This document shows, one piece after another, positions 23,791 through 40,563 of a stretch of DNA of 64,000 nt. Numbering within the stretch: position 1 is the stretch's first letter; every line of letters begins with the position of its first letter. The translations under genes were made by a program, and so were the position numbers. The notes under the pieces were generated by a model. That model was given only the letters and a program-made list of their open reading frames with translations, was not told where the DNA came from and ran no database searches. The DNA comes from Elysia chlorotica. Its lineage: Eukaryota; Mollusca; Gastropoda; Plakobranchidae. The stretch covers positions 652,399 through 716,398 of the forward strand of contig RQTK01000114.1 of NCBI GenBank assembly GCA_003991915.1, in the 5' to 3' direction.

Positions 23791-24872
23791 GTGATACTAA
23801 TTTCGTGATTGTGTGGTTGATGGGATTTGATTTGGATTGAGTGTTGCTGCTAAGTATCTGGATCGTCTTAAACGACGTCTCTTTTTATCACCTGCCATCG
23901 TAAAACTAATACTTGTAATAGTTATAGATCTCCCACAATTAAATTTCGCCCATGATAGAGTTGAGTCATGCTGCTTGTTCAAATAATTCATATCTAGATT
24001 CCAGATTAATCCTGATTCAGTTGTCTTTGTTTTTAAGTGACAGGGTAAGTCTGCGGTGATAAACTATTTAGATTACCGCTCTCAAGTGCAAAAGTGCACA
24101 CCGTTTTTTTCTCCCTAAACGCGCTACTTTTACAAAAAGGAAAAGGAAAGCGGTAGACCTATCAAATACAGACTGGCCTTTGAGGTAGGGATACGTTGAA
24201 TTTTTATATAATATCAAAGGTCTAATAAAATATTGCTTTAAAAAAAATGTGGTCTTGTCCCTAATCTGATGTATAGTGGTTCATAAATAATATGTTTTGT
24301 ACTTTTCAAGTGATTGAGTAGATCTAGGTCTGTAGGGATGGGCAAAATTCGAGGCGGAGAGCCCACAATGAGTACTCAATGTTTATATTTATACATAGTA
24401 GCAACAGCAGTAACAGCGGCAGCGCGGCAGTAGCAGCAGCGTCTGCATCATCACCATCATCATTATCATAATCATAACGTCGCACTTCTTCGCCATGGAC
24501 GTTATTGTAATATTAACTATGATCTTGTATACAGCCCCGAGAGTACATCCGAAGATGTTAGCATACATGTACAATGTTAAATTCTAATCGGCCTACATGA
24601 TACCACCTAGTATGTTGATAGATCGTAACCAAGACAGGCATCCACAGAAATCAATATATTCTGGCGTAACCGCCACAGATGTGTAATTAATGTTACTCGC
24701 CCGATTGACAGCCTCAGATGGTGTCGAGTAGCCGCCTAGCCGAGCTGTTGTTGTGTGGCGTAGGCGCTGTGGTGAGAGCGCAACAGAGACACAAGTTGGG
24801 GTTAGAGCGGAAATTCATTTTAATGTGTCGTGGGTGAGAGGAAAGAGGTGAGGAATTGACAAAGAGACAGGG
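23791..24872. other. Non-coding DNA
   Basis: There is a GTAAGT donor-like site near 24045 without an open frame before it, a CAG/CAT-rich patch near 24400-24470, and otherwise unremarkable AT-rich sequence. Confidence 0.45.
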
Positions 24873-24874
24873 GG

Positions 24875-24970
<96 letters not shown>

Positions 24971-24975
24971 GACAG
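24873..24975. repeat. Poly-G/(GA)n/(GACA)n microsatellite
   Basis: A short G run is followed by about 45 bp of GA and then about 52 bp of GACA. Confidence 0.96.
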
Positions 24976-25736
24976 AGACAATCAGAATGAAAAGAAAGTG
25001 AAGGAAAGGTGGTGACTGTCAAAGGAATGATATTCAGAGTCTATCTCCTTTTCAATGTCAAATCAAATATTCTTCATTTCCCGTTTAATGTTAATAAACG
25101 CACTTTTGCTCCCCTTGCCGACCTTGGCGTGACCTGCTAGCCTTGGGCAGACCCGGCCTGGCGTGGCCTAGTTGCGGTCAAGCCGATCAGTGTTGCGAGG
25201 ATGGCTGACTGGTTACGCCAGGCTGGCTGTCCGAGTGGGCAGACTTCCCGCCGACCCGTCAGTCTCCCAGTGGGCTAGCCAGGCCGATCGCTGCCCACCG
25301 CTGCCCACCGCGCCACTCAGCCACTCTACACTGCAGGCTTCGCGGTCTACGTGTGGGCGAACATAATAATAATTATTGGCTGTGTTAGGGCCAAGTCTAG
25401 GGCAGGGCTACGATTGGACGCCGTGGCAGATTCCTATATCTGTGGTCTTCGTGTCGCTATGGCCAAATGACGCAACCCGTGAGAGTTGGCGGTGCTCTGA
25501 ACTCCCCCCATCCCACTCCACCAAAATAATGCTATCCGATAGTGCAGAGCGTGCACTCTTCAAAGTTGCCTCCCCTTGCACTTCTCTGTTAGGTCACACA
25601 AGACGTCACGGGCCGAACCAAAAATGCGGTAGAAGCCGAAACTCACGCCACACAGCAAAACAGCATTTTCCCCATACGCCATCTAATCACGAGTTGTCAG
25701 GATTGCACTGTCTAATATACTGGGGTTGGCTGGGAA

Positions 25737-25801
25737 TTTTATTATTTGAATATATCTTTCGGCTTTTATTATTTGAATATATCTTTCGGCTTTGTTGTGT
25801 G

Positions 25802-25837
<36 letters not shown>

Positions 25838-25857
25838 GTGTGTGTGTGTTTTTGTGT
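25737..25857. repeat. 27-bp direct duplication followed by (GTT)n and (GT)n
   Basis: A 27-bp unit, TTTTATTATTTGAATATATC plus TTTCGGC, occurs twice without spacer (25737 and 25764). It is followed at once by a GTT array with GT flanks. Confidence 0.92.
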
Positions 25858-27430
25858 GTGTTTTTTTTTCTGGCGCTGCTTCCGCATTATAAAGCGTCAA
25901 CCGGATTAGAGGTTGGAAACTGCGCAAGTAAACACCCCTCTATGCTCTCTATAAATCAATCAATGTCTGTGTTTATCTTCTCCTAGGTTCCCCCGATGGA
26001 TCTTATACGACCTTTCTATAAATCAATCACTCTCCTTCCCTCTCAATATAATGTTTGTTTATTAATTGGTAAGTTTCCTTGATGTTTTAATATATTCAAA
26101 GATAACATTAATTTTAGTTCATTTTTTATAGTTTAAATCATTTCTTAAAATGCCTCATAATGATTAGAATATAAATCCAATTGAAGGCGGCATCCGAAAA
26201 CGTCCCTACTTTCTTGGTAAGAAGTAATGTTAGTCAGCTGAAAGTTGTAGAAATGTGGAAATGTCCATCAAATGTCCAAATTTGTGCATCATCTTACAGG
26301 TCTGATGCAGGAAATGTTTCACCGGTATTGGTATCTTCCGTTGAGCCCACTGCCACACAATGAATAATGATTACTCCATACCTGGTGTCCACTTGTAAAC
26401 ATCGGGGCAGTCAACCAATATTATTTTTGCTTCTAGTTTCTTTCCACAACATTGTCGAGTTGTAGATGTGCCCGTGTTTTTACCGTTACATTAAATTTAA
26501 CGTGGACATCTACCGCAGATCGAAAGTGATAAGTTATTATTTATCTGCTTCTTCTAAACTCTCTGATATAATTATATATTACCATCAGACTTTTTATACT
26601 CAACACACACTATCTGTAAAATAAGAACACCTGTGTTTAGGTTATAGAGGAAATTTACGAATCAGAGCCAGAGTATTTGAGCTTTTCCGCTACACACGGG
26701 GGTTCATGTCCATCAGGTGTGAATGAGAAAAAATGATCAAGTTGCAAAGATATAGTTGGTATTACTAGAGACTTAAGTGTGCTCCCTCCATTAAGGCGAC
26801 TGAAGAATGTTTAGACTGAGCTTTACTAAGAATGAAAGAAGGGAGCAACCGCCTTCATTGTCTTGAGCCGTATACGCAACATCCTTGCTGTAAAACCTAT
26901 CACTATTTTACACCCTCTGTTATTACTATGAAACATCAATAGCGGCAATTCTCTAATGGCTATCTTTTTATCTTTATTGGACTGGGCTCAATCCTTATTG
27001 AAATTTTTCGCTGTTTTGATTTCAGTTTACATCTTTCTAGCAAGGACTGTGCCTTGCCATTCAGTCTTACTATCTGGTCTCATACATAACGATTTATTCA
27101 ATAAAGAGGTTCAATGAGAGCGCGATTACTGAAGAAAAGGATGGAGAGATGCTGAGTGTTAAATAAAAACGTAAAGAGAGAAAACGGTATGGGGAGTTAA
27201 GAGCGAGAAAAAGAAACAGACAGGAAGATGTGAAAAGAGGAAAAGGCACGCGAGAGAAAGAGAGAGTGAGAGAGAGAGAGAAGCAGACAGACCAAGAAAG
27301 AAAGAAACAGACAGACATACAGAGATATGAGGGGCGATAGAGAGACGGGGCGGTTTAAAAAAAAAGGAGGGAGAGCGAGAAAAGAGGGAGAGAGAGAGAC
27401 GATGAGAGAGAGAGGGGAGGGAGGAGATAG
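25858..27430. other. AT-rich non-coding DNA with a purine-rich end
   Basis: No supported exon. From about 27110 to 27430 the + strand is GA-rich but irregular. Confidence 0.5.
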
Positions 27431-28260
27431 AGTCTGACGCCACAGCGCGTATATTGTTGCTAGCCCTCCATGTCTGTGTTTGCGGCCTAACAACACGTTC
27501 GATGATGGCGCAAGCCGTGCAAACACTGGGCCGCCGCCGTGCTCCAGAGGTTAGTGAGGCTACCATCCCTCAGACTCTGCCCGGGCTGTGTTACCGTCGA
27601 GTTCGGTTCGGTACAGGGGCTACGTGCATGCATTTTTTTCCAGGCCGAAATGCACGCAACTTAGTATTATTGTTTGAGTTGTTGGATTTTTTTTTTTAAG
27701 ATTGTTGGCGGCACATCCTTTCATGTTGCTCTGGGTTGCGCGCGCGATGCACTTGTCTTTCGTCTGGTCCAAGCCCGCTTCCGATTGGCTAAGTTTTGAG
27801 TGGAGGGGTTGGCCCTCTCCTGTGCTACCACAGCTCTCGTCTGCTATTCCGTCCTCACTCGCCTCTAGAAACACCCGTCGGACGGCCTCGACTCGAAACA
27901 CACACTGTTTGCGTCAGAGAATATAAGGGCTGACTTCCCCCACCCCCTCTTCCCCCCGCAGAGCACAGAGCACCCTCCCCGCAAGCTCCCCGCAATGCTA
28001 AGCGCCCAGTGTCCGCGTCCCGAGTCCCAACTGCCGCTCTGGCACACAGACCCAGTAGCACTGGTTTCCCAGGCGTGGTCTCGCCACCGCCGCCGTGTTG
28101 GGTCGCGCTGACCTCGGTTAGACTGCTCTGGCCTTCACCTTTTGTTGAGTCTGGGATGAACGCCGCCTTTCGTTTTAGGGACAGCTGGTTGGGCCCGTGT
28201 GACTATGTGGGTCACTATTGCGTATGGGATTGCTCTTCCTAGTTTATGGTCGAGATGGAC
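27431..28260 (+). promoter_or_regulatory. GC-rich, CpG-containing island with a TATA-like box
   Basis: This is the most CpG-rich non-exonic stretch after 22 kb. It contains ATG ATG GCG at 27502 followed 48 bases later by a donor-like GAG|GTTAGT. Further on, AGAATATAAGGGC (TATA-like, about 27919-27931) is followed by a pyrimidine-rich CCCCCGCAG. An alternative promoter or first exon is possible. The phase after 27549 (0) does not match the phase 2 of the other candidate first exons. Confidence 0.28.
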
Positions 28261-29917
28261 ACCTTCTCCAATAAGGCGTAACGTTGCGATCCGTTATGCG
28301 GTTACGGTATTTTGTGGCTGAGTGTACGTGGACTTAGGCGGCGTGAATTCTCTTTCATTAATTTGATAAACCAAATCTAAGGTCTCATTATTTTTACCTT
28401 TACATTTTAATTCTAAATATTATTGTATATTGGTCTATCGATAGTCTTTTTTAATGTATATTTTAGCATTTTCTGAACATGTAGAGTGTTATAGGGAATC
28501 GGTTTCGCTTGCCCGACGTTGCTCCTTTAGCACGAGAGGGTGAACTTGTTGGAGCTGAGCGGACTGTTTGAGCTCATGTGACCTAACGTGACTGCATCTT
28601 CCTGCTCAACGTCTCGGTGCTTAAGTTGTCAGAGACCAAAGATCTAATTTAGCAACAACGAACTTCTTTTTGATGCGTTTTTTCCTTTCTGTTTCTTTTC
28701 TTTTTCTTTTTTTTTTTGTAAATTGGTCTCTTGCCCTAATCAGACTAGCGAAAGTGGCGTGTTTTTATTTGTGTTTTCGAGACTATGTAAGTCTAGATCT
28801 AGATCTACATGTGCTATAGGTCTATATGGGATAAATATATATCAAACGGTAATATGCTACATACCGTTATTTCATCAATTAACACCGAGTGAAAAACATA
28901 TAGTAGGTTGTAAAAAGGTTAGATTAAATATCACATACCTAGGGTAGAATGCACAAACAAGTCGCATCTTACGTCTCGTCGTAACAATATTGGAATTAGA
29001 AGGCTTACGATGCTACGTAAGCTACGTCATGTTTGGACATTTTACCCCTACAATCTATATCTGAATCTAGATAAGAACTAGAATTTTACATTCATCGCTT
29101 TCGGGATTTTATGTGCATTTTTCTTCATTATTAAACAAATTTTACATAAAGTCGTCATTTTTTTTAAACAAGCGATTTCATGATAAAGCTGTAAATATTA
29201 TGATTCTATATATAATATTTACAAGATGGTTGTGGTTTACTGCATCTGTGGCGTTTAATTTTTGTATACTGAAGAGTGGACAAAAGCTTTAGTTTTCAAC
29301 TAAAATTTTAATTATGAATTTTAGTCAACCTCGCCGGTTTATTCACGCTAGAACGAGCTGATCATTGTGAACTGGTTCTATTATGTGTTCAATAATGAAT
29401 ATGAATCGATTAGGGCGCTGGTAATTGTACAGTTGTACCAGGAATGTGCATACCCATAATATAGTCAACACTATACGTCTTGTAGGCCTACTGTGCTTTG
29501 ATTAATTTTGCACATTAGACGGTTCGAGGATAACATTGGCGCAAACATGGCGTTGCAAATCAATAGTAAGAATCGTAAATACACGATTAACAATATCATT
29601 GATTTCGAAAAGCTCATTATTAGCTCGTGTCGTTACTTATAAAATTAATGTTCTGTATATTCAGAGCCTTAAAGTTCATATGGGTTTAAGGTGAAGAAAT
29701 TATCGCAGCCGAATGGGTGTATGTGTTTAATCATTTATCTGAGGAAATTAAATGTAGCAATAAATGTCGTTAGTATACGTAGTAGAAGAAGCAACAGCAA
29801 CAGTAGTAATATTCGTTGTTGTAGTAGTTATTCATTTGTCTAAAAATGTGTCTTTGTCTACTTGTCTTATCTGTTGGTCTAAGCTAGACCTAGGTTTGTG
29901 TCTGTCCCTTTCTAACC
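28261..29917. other. AT-rich non-coding DNA
   Basis: No repeat family or exon is seen, apart from a short TCTAGATCTAGATCTACA motif near 28793. Confidence 0.5.
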
Positions 29918-30060
<143 letters not shown>

Positions 30061-30304
30061 TTAGTAGAATTGGTGGTAGCAGTAGGATGGTGAGGAATAA
30101 TGGTAACACTATGTGGTTGTTTTTTTTTAGGGGGGAGGGGGTGTTTTTATACTTCTATTTGCAATTTTCATGATGGTAGCTATATTGTACTTGCATAAGT
30201 GATTATAACTAATAGAGCAAATTACATTTGCTGCATTAAGATGATATTGTTAAAAATTTTATAGAAAGGTAAAGAGAAAGAACCATGTGCTTTAGATGAG
30301 GCGA

Positions 30305-30478
<174 letters not shown>

Positions 30479-32496
30479 CCCGTGGCTAAAGCTATTATGC
30501 CGGCATGATATTAGTGCTGGCCAGTTTCCAAAGTGATAAATTTCAATCTGGCACAGCTAGATATCCTTTATCCACGCTGTCTGATAGGAATCACAGAGTC
30601 CGAACGAAAAGGCACGTCGACATAGTGAGCCGAAGTAACGATAACAGTGAATGTCAAAATTCAAATTTTACTGGTCAAAAAAAAAAAAATCACAACACAG
30701 AGCCGGTGCTGCTGCTTTGGTTTGAATATTGATAATTGCCACACACAAATATTTGCTTAAATCGAAGGGATAAAATAATATTAGCCTTTACTTATCTTTA
30801 TCACTGGCGGTATGTTTGATATAAGGAACAACGTTATGGTGTACTATAGTTCGTCGAAGATTTTGCATTTTTTACACGACTTCAAACTATTGTGAAAGAG
30901 AATGTTAAATTTGTGTTGTCAATTTTAATTCTTTTTTTTTTTTTAATTTTTAATTTTATTTTCCATGTTTGTCCAATACACATGGTTTTCTTTATCTCAT
31001 CATAAAAAGCAAATAAACTTTAATATTACATGAGAATGTATCAGCATTAAAATAATTCTCCTTTTATTCTTCTTTGAATAGATTTTTTATCATAGAATTG
31101 AAGGACCAAAATTACAGTTAAGACGTCCACTTTCCTCTTAAAGTTAAAAACTGTATATTTGTGTTACACCGTTCAGTTGCGGCCTGCTCTAAATGATATC
31201 TGGGTGGACTGTGCTGCACCGTGAAATATGACCAGGTTCTGTTTCTCGGTCTCGATTGCTCTGACTTTGTCAACGTGACATTTTGTCCATGAATCATACA
31301 GGCCGAACTTGTTCTCTCGGGCTGGATTGTTTGTTTCGAAGCCTGTAAGAAGTTGCAACAATACAGTCTGGTGATTGGTGTCTAAGTTTTGGATGTCCGG
31401 GAGCTCACCTCCGACATAAGCCATTGCTTCATGCGATATCAATTAACCTATGCTGTGGGCGAAAACGCGTTTAAAGGAAACACTCGACTTCATTTTGGCC
31501 ATTGTCGTCTTCAATTACAATGTCTGCAAATGTTCTGAAGCAATAAAGGTGAAAAGGGTAGTTTTGGCGTAAAGTTCGCCAAAATTCAGCCACATAATGT
31601 TGGATATTCGGGGATCAGACCATTTGACGTAAGGGCTACGCACACGTTCTGGACCAGCGCCATGAGGTAAGTCGCCTCGTTTTCAAACATGTTCTTTACC
31701 GCAGGTTGCTTCACTGTGATTCAATTCAATTTTTGGACACTGACGATAAGTCTAAACTTTGTGCCACATTTTTAAGGGGGTATATAGAATCTAATTGCCA
31801 TCTAATCAACGGGGAAGAACTTATTCAAATGTTGAGTTGTGTTGGTAGATTAAACGCGTTATGATTTTGCTTTTCAAATGCTTTAAAACTATTTATTATC
31901 TATCTGCTTTTTGCGAATTTCTTCAACCTGTTAAAGAGAAAAATACATTTTTTTTTATGTCATTATATTTTCGTGCGTCTTCTTGTAGTTTAAATGAAAA
32001 TTCAATAATTAAGGTTACATTTGCAAGGTTGTTGAAAAAGCTGCCGAGATAATATTCCGTTTGCGCTAAATCTAATCGCAGTATTTGTCTCTATCGAATT
32101 GGCATTACCTGTTGTTGTTTTTTCTAGTGCCACAACTTTGCGTAGTGCATTAAGGTTGTTTGTTTGTTGTTAATTAAAAAAAACAACTTTGAAAATAGCT
32201 TGGATAAAGAAGAAAATATTTTGTGGAAAGGTGAAGGAAATTGAAACTTTCAAAATAATAAGCGAAATCTAAATAAAGGATTTAAAAGGAATTTAATGGT
32301 GGATTTGATCCAATGGCTGCAGTCCATACTTCAGTGTTATTCTTTTTGTTGTTTGAAATAATATATACTTTGGATCTTTGAATTGTTTTCTTTAACACTT
32401 TATAAATTGTAATTGTTTTAGAGTGTGACCAGTTCTATGTTTCTTTTGGTTTTGTTGCTTTTTATTTGCTATACATACAATCTATTTTGATGATGA

Positions 32497-32539
<43 letters not shown>

Positions 32540-35072
32540 AATATTTTTCGAAGTACCCAGAGTTTTAAAAATCTTATTTAAATCAAAACATTTAAGTCTC
32601 AAGACTAATGTTTATCAATATGTTTTCCATGGGCAATCACAATTTGATATATGTAAATGATTAGTAAATAATTAAATTAATATATTTATCGCTTTGATTT
32701 GGTTACATTTTTTTAATATAATGTTATTTTACAATTTAAGTAGAGAAGAGAGGAATGGCAAGTTCATAATCTCAATATAGATTTTCTATCAACATTAATG
32801 TGTATGTCAAAAACGTGCCATCTTGAAACGTCAAAGCATAGATGGTTGCTCAGGAGTGTAACTGGATGTATCATCGAGGAGAAGGATACAGTGGGACATT
32901 TCCATATATCAAAATTAAATTTTTACTTTCCAAACAGTTTGGCGATTAAACCGAATCGGACTGCAGAGGTTGAAGCTTGTAATTAACATTCACATCCAAG
33001 AAAAGAAAGCGAACATTCCAAGCTCCGTAGTAATCTTAATGGGGCTGACCTCTTTCTCAAATAAGTCAAGTGATGCTTGTAAGTCGGCTAATGCAAGAAG
33101 GTATATTAAGATAGGTCTATGCTCTAGCCTAATCAAAAGATTGTTTACAAAACAATTGCAACTATCACGTGATTTTGTTTATGTTTTTTTTTGTTTTTTG
33201 TTTTTTTTTAAGGGGAGGGGGGGGGGGAGGTCAGTCCTATAACTGCATGAGGTTAATAGTGCGATCATTAATTCCACGAATTGGGTGAATAAATACGACA
33301 GAAAGATCTTCTAAATGCCATGCAAATATCACTGAATGACATTCCACCAACAAAGAACAAAACATTTTAAAGTACATGCAGTAGAACCTAGTGTATGCAT
33401 GAACTGGTTCACAAATACATACAAGGAGTTGTTAAGAACAAGAAAGACAGAGAAGTGGAGAGGTAGAAAGATTAGGAAGGGGTCAGGAACGAAGAAAGGA
33501 GGAAAGGGGTGGGGAGTTAAAGGACGAGAAAGATGCTGGTTGTTTTTGTTACATCTGGGCATACTCCAGTAAAACTTCGTACAACCCACACCAGTCTGTG
33601 GATTGGAATCAGTGCATAATTTAAATTTTGAAAAGTTATTTTTAATCTCCTCAAGAATTGATACTTAAAATATTCGTAATGGGACTTGCTTAATTGACAT
33701 AACAAAATGGAGATCATTACACCTTGTTAATTTATAAATTCTTGTTTACTTGTTGCTATCCTTATCTTGTGAACAAATAAGATAACATAAACAGTACTCG
33801 TGCATGTTATGCAAATTATGAAAAATAAAAAAAGAATAATCAAAACCACTTTCAAGTTGATTGGGATGCTCAAATGTGTTAGATTCAAAGATATTATATA
33901 AATCTTGGGGAAGATAACAGTAAGATAATGAATTTAGAGGACGGTAGAGGCAAACACAAAGATGTAGAAAGAGTATTATAATTTCATTTATTTTATTTTT
34001 ACAAACTGTAGTCAAGATGACACGTGATGTTATTTCGCCATTATACAAAGGGTAACAGCATAAAACAATCGGGAGTTGTGGATTTTGCGATTGGAGGACG
34101 AATAGCGTGGAACATATTGTTAGGAGAAAACTTCATAAGATAAAGATATTATTTGTATGATCATAATAGGAAGATTCATAAAAGTCATATACATGTACCT
34201 AAATTATTGGAAAAATATAGGCAACAGACCAATTACGATTTGATTACATATTGTCAAAGTTTCTTGCTTTTGTTGTTGTTATTAATATTACTATATTATT
34301 ATTATTATATTATTATTATTATCGTCGTTGGTATTATTATTTCTTATCATCATTGTGCGATATGTCGGGGCATATAGTATCGTTTAAAAGAGAATCTTGT
34401 TTTTAAATTGCCTTATGCCAAAGAAGCATTGAAAATGTAAGAGAATCCAAGAACAAAGAGGCAATGGCGAAATAGTAATACTTCATTCTGTAGACACTAT
34501 CATTATTTTGAAGTTTCCCTTTTCCCGTTACTGACTTACTCTACCGCTTCAGTATTCACCCCACCACCATTCGTACACTTACCCACATTTTTTCAGTAGG
34601 GCCTAGGCCCAGTGCAATAATCTGTATTTGAGACTTTAATATGCCAGATGTGTTTTCTTAGCACCTGCCGCTGACTGCCTTCTTTTCTCACCCGCAGCTG
34701 GTATCAAGCAGACCAGTAGATCTAGACCTAAATTATTTGCTTAATCTTTTCTTTGAGCGCCTTTTTTTTTTAAATCGGTGAATGGGTTCTATCGGTTCAC
34801 GTTCTCTTTGCCTTGTGAAAGTATTAATCTATCTTTTTTTCCCCTTTTTCATAAATATTCGGTACACACGGCTTTCTCAAAGAATAACTAATCATGTTGT
34901 CCCTTTTCATTCCTAAGAAGACCATAATTATTGCTTCTTTTTTACCCTCACTTTGTGTACAGTAACTTTTGATCAATGAAATGTAGCCCAAGTGTTTTAT
35001 CATCCATAGTCATCTTCTACCATGACAAAGCGGACAATCTCAAGTAATTCTAATTTAAAATGAAAAAACCTT
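30479..35072. other. AT-rich non-coding DNA
   Basis: An unrecognised open frame of 89 codons on the minus strand (31173-31442) has mixed amino-acid use but no homology I can name. A GTAAGT site at 31667 follows an ATG (31662). There is a (TTG)n array at about 32490-32541 and ATT-rich stretches near 34280-34325. The rest shows nothing. Confidence 0.45.
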
Positions 35073-38180
<3,108 letters not shown>

Positions 38181-38930
38181 ACATCTTGTCTGTCCAGTTA
38201 AAACCCTACGTAAACAATCGCAAACTAACTTCAGGAAGAGGGATTAAAGACACAGAAAGTCATACAGAGGCGTTCACAAACTTGCACACAGACTGGTTGC
38301 TATAGACACGTTCTAGCGTGAACAAAATTATAAAATAATTTGACAGGTACAGGGGAATGGAAATGGATAAATAGAAAAACTCATTAAGAAAGTCCCAGAC
38401 AAAATATTGAAAAATATGCAGACTTAAAAGAGCGTTGTGAGAGTATGAGAGAGAAGGGTGGTGAGACACTGAAAGAGACAGATATACAGAGAGAAAGAAA
38501 TTGACAGACGAGACATACATAAAGAGCCAAGAGAGTAGAGAGAGGGGGAGAGTGGAGAGAAACAGACACTGGGAGGTGAGGGGGTGAGGAGTTGGTGATC
38601 ACCAGAAGACAGTGTGAGTGTGACAGAAAAAGCCAGACGACTAAAGTACTAGGGACAAGCCCTGGAGAGAAGGAGGCTGTCTCGGTGTCTATTTTCGATG
38701 CTGAGTGGAAAGACCTAATAACCCGAAGTGTCAGACTGGTCTAAAAAGAAGACAGGCAAAAATCACTATCTGTCTTTCCTAGGGCGTATCGCTCGATATG
38801 ATTGTGCACTGTGGTAGTGAAAGCATCACCCAAATCCCTTCCCTGAATCCTCTTTTCCTCTGTGTGTGTTATGTATAAATGTATTTTTGTCTCTCTCAAT
38901 CTCTTTTATTGTTCTATCTTCATCTTTTCT
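38181..38930. other. Purine-biased non-coding DNA
   Basis: The + strand is irregularly GA-rich from about 38400 to 38660. No supported exon. Confidence 0.5.
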
Positions 38931-38955
38931 TACCTATCTATCTATCTATCTATCC

Positions 38956-39035
<80 letters not shown>

Positions 39036-39036
39036 C
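38931..39036. repeat. (TATC)n tetranucleotide array
   Basis: About 25 units of CTAT/TATC with a single CCAT interruption. Confidence 0.97.
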
Positions 39037-39852
39037 TGGCTCTTCACTTTTTTAAATTTTGTACTAGGCCTATTTTGTTTTCAAGCCTGTTTGAGAACAA
39101 TGATTGCAAAGCGGTTTGAGCTTTATTGTTAAACTAGCCTGTGATAAAGTTTCGTGCTATGCGAAGAGCAAGCATACTTGTTTTTTTTTTCTCAAAAGAA
39201 TATCTCAAAACTCTCTGTTGTGAGATTTATTGAGGACTTACATTTTAATTGCTGATTAGAGGGCGATTATTTTGGAATATCTGGCAGGATTTCTTTCTTC
39301 CTGTATTGCCTCTCTTGGCTCTGTTTATTGGATTTACCTACGAAATCCGATGCTACCCACGGTGTCTACCAACGTAAGGAGCGAGGTGGCCATAGATTCG
39401 GGCTTGTGTAGACAGTAGATTCTCCCCTAAATTCCTATATATTGTACTCTGTGAAAATTGACAGTGACTTACTGTCCTCAATAATTCCAAGCGTGACCAG
39501 TGATTGTTCTTGTGTAGTTTATTTTCAAACTTATCATCGTCATTTCCTGCCCACAGCATCGGCTGCGCTGATTTTAGGGCTGTTTTCACCCCCATTGGTC
39601 TGCACTCTTTTGCGCAGTTTTGAAGCCTAGATCCACTGAGGGTGAAGACTGCGAGTAACATAGCTCTTAAAACAGTTTCCATCTATAACGTTTGGACCAC
39701 TTTCCGTACAATCTCAACTTCCGCCTCTGCATAAATAGAAAAAAGACAAATTAAAATCAAACCCAAATTTAGTTTTTGTTTTTTTCATCATAAAACAATT
39801 GGAAACGTTACAATACGATTTTTTTTTATAATTTTTTTGGGGGTGTGTGTGT

Positions 39853-39878
39853 GGGGGGGGGGGGGGGGGTGCACTTTT

Positions 39879-39911
<33 letters not shown>

Positions 39912-39922
39912 GGGGGGGGGGG
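39853..39922. repeat. G run, then T31-G12 homopolymer junction
   Basis: A run of about 17 G is followed by ten bases, then 31 T (39880-39910) directly abutting 12 G (39911-39922). Confidence 0.9.
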
Positions 39923-40018
39923 TGCTGCAACTTATTGTGTGTGCATTTTTACACCGTTTACGAAAAATGCAACCTAGATCTTCAAAAAAAAATCTTTGTA
40001 TTGTTATTATGATTATAA

Positions 40019-40047
40019 ACTAGTTGAAAGGCCCGCGAATTCGCGGG
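40019..40047 (-). mobile_element. Helitron 3' terminus with a perfect 16-bp palindrome
   Basis: On the minus strand CCCGCGAATTCGCGGG (40032-40047) is followed by an 8-nt spacer and CTAG (40020-40023), then T. This layout is the canonical Helitron 3' end. The element body would extend to higher coordinates. AT-rich sequence to about 40260 follows, with no coding remnant that I can see. Confidence 0.7.
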
Positions 40048-40361
40048 ATTACAACTATATATCAATACCCATGTGGGCATTGATATTATGTTAACAGAAA
40101 ATATTGTACTCGCCATTATGATATTAATGCTGATTATATGAGCCTTTCAATCTTAAAAAAAAATTCCTTTGGAGAGGTATCAACCTAGTGCTTTTTGATA
40201 TCCCTTATAAGCAACAGGTTTACTGTCTTAATATCGCTAGAAACAAAAAGAAAAATATTTATAATATTGGTTCTATAGAAAGGCAATGATAAAAAAGAGG
40301 GATTGGAATGACTCCCTCAACTGGTAAAGAACTACCTCTCAGTTGATTCTCCTTGATTAGT

Positions 40362-40563
40362 GGGGGGCGCAGTAGCCATGGGGTAAAACATCGGCTTCGG
40401 ACGTAGAAGATCCGTGGTTCAAGTCCTGGCGATTTTGCCCATACTGGTTGGGTCGGTGTCAGTTTAATGAGACTGGCTAAGACAGGAGTCATGGTATCCT
40501 CGCCCTTTCTTGTGTGTGGCAGCTTATAAAGTGCTGACGTTGGGCTTTACACCAACTCAACAT
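40362..40563 (+). mobile_element. tRNA-derived SINE copy
   Basis: The copy has a GGGGGGCGCAGTAGCCATGG head, a B box GTGGTTCAAGTCC, and a body with CTGGTTGGGTCGGTGTCAGT and GACAGGAGTCATGGTATCCT. The tail is AAAGTGCTGACGTTGGGCTT, then CACCAACTCAACA. Order and tail match the reference copy at 15258-15530, with an internal segment shorter by about 70 bp. Confidence 0.85.

Noticed and set aside
31173..31442. 89-codon minus-strand open frame
   Set aside because: Residue use looks protein-like, but I recognise no family. A few frames of this length are expected by chance in 64 kb.
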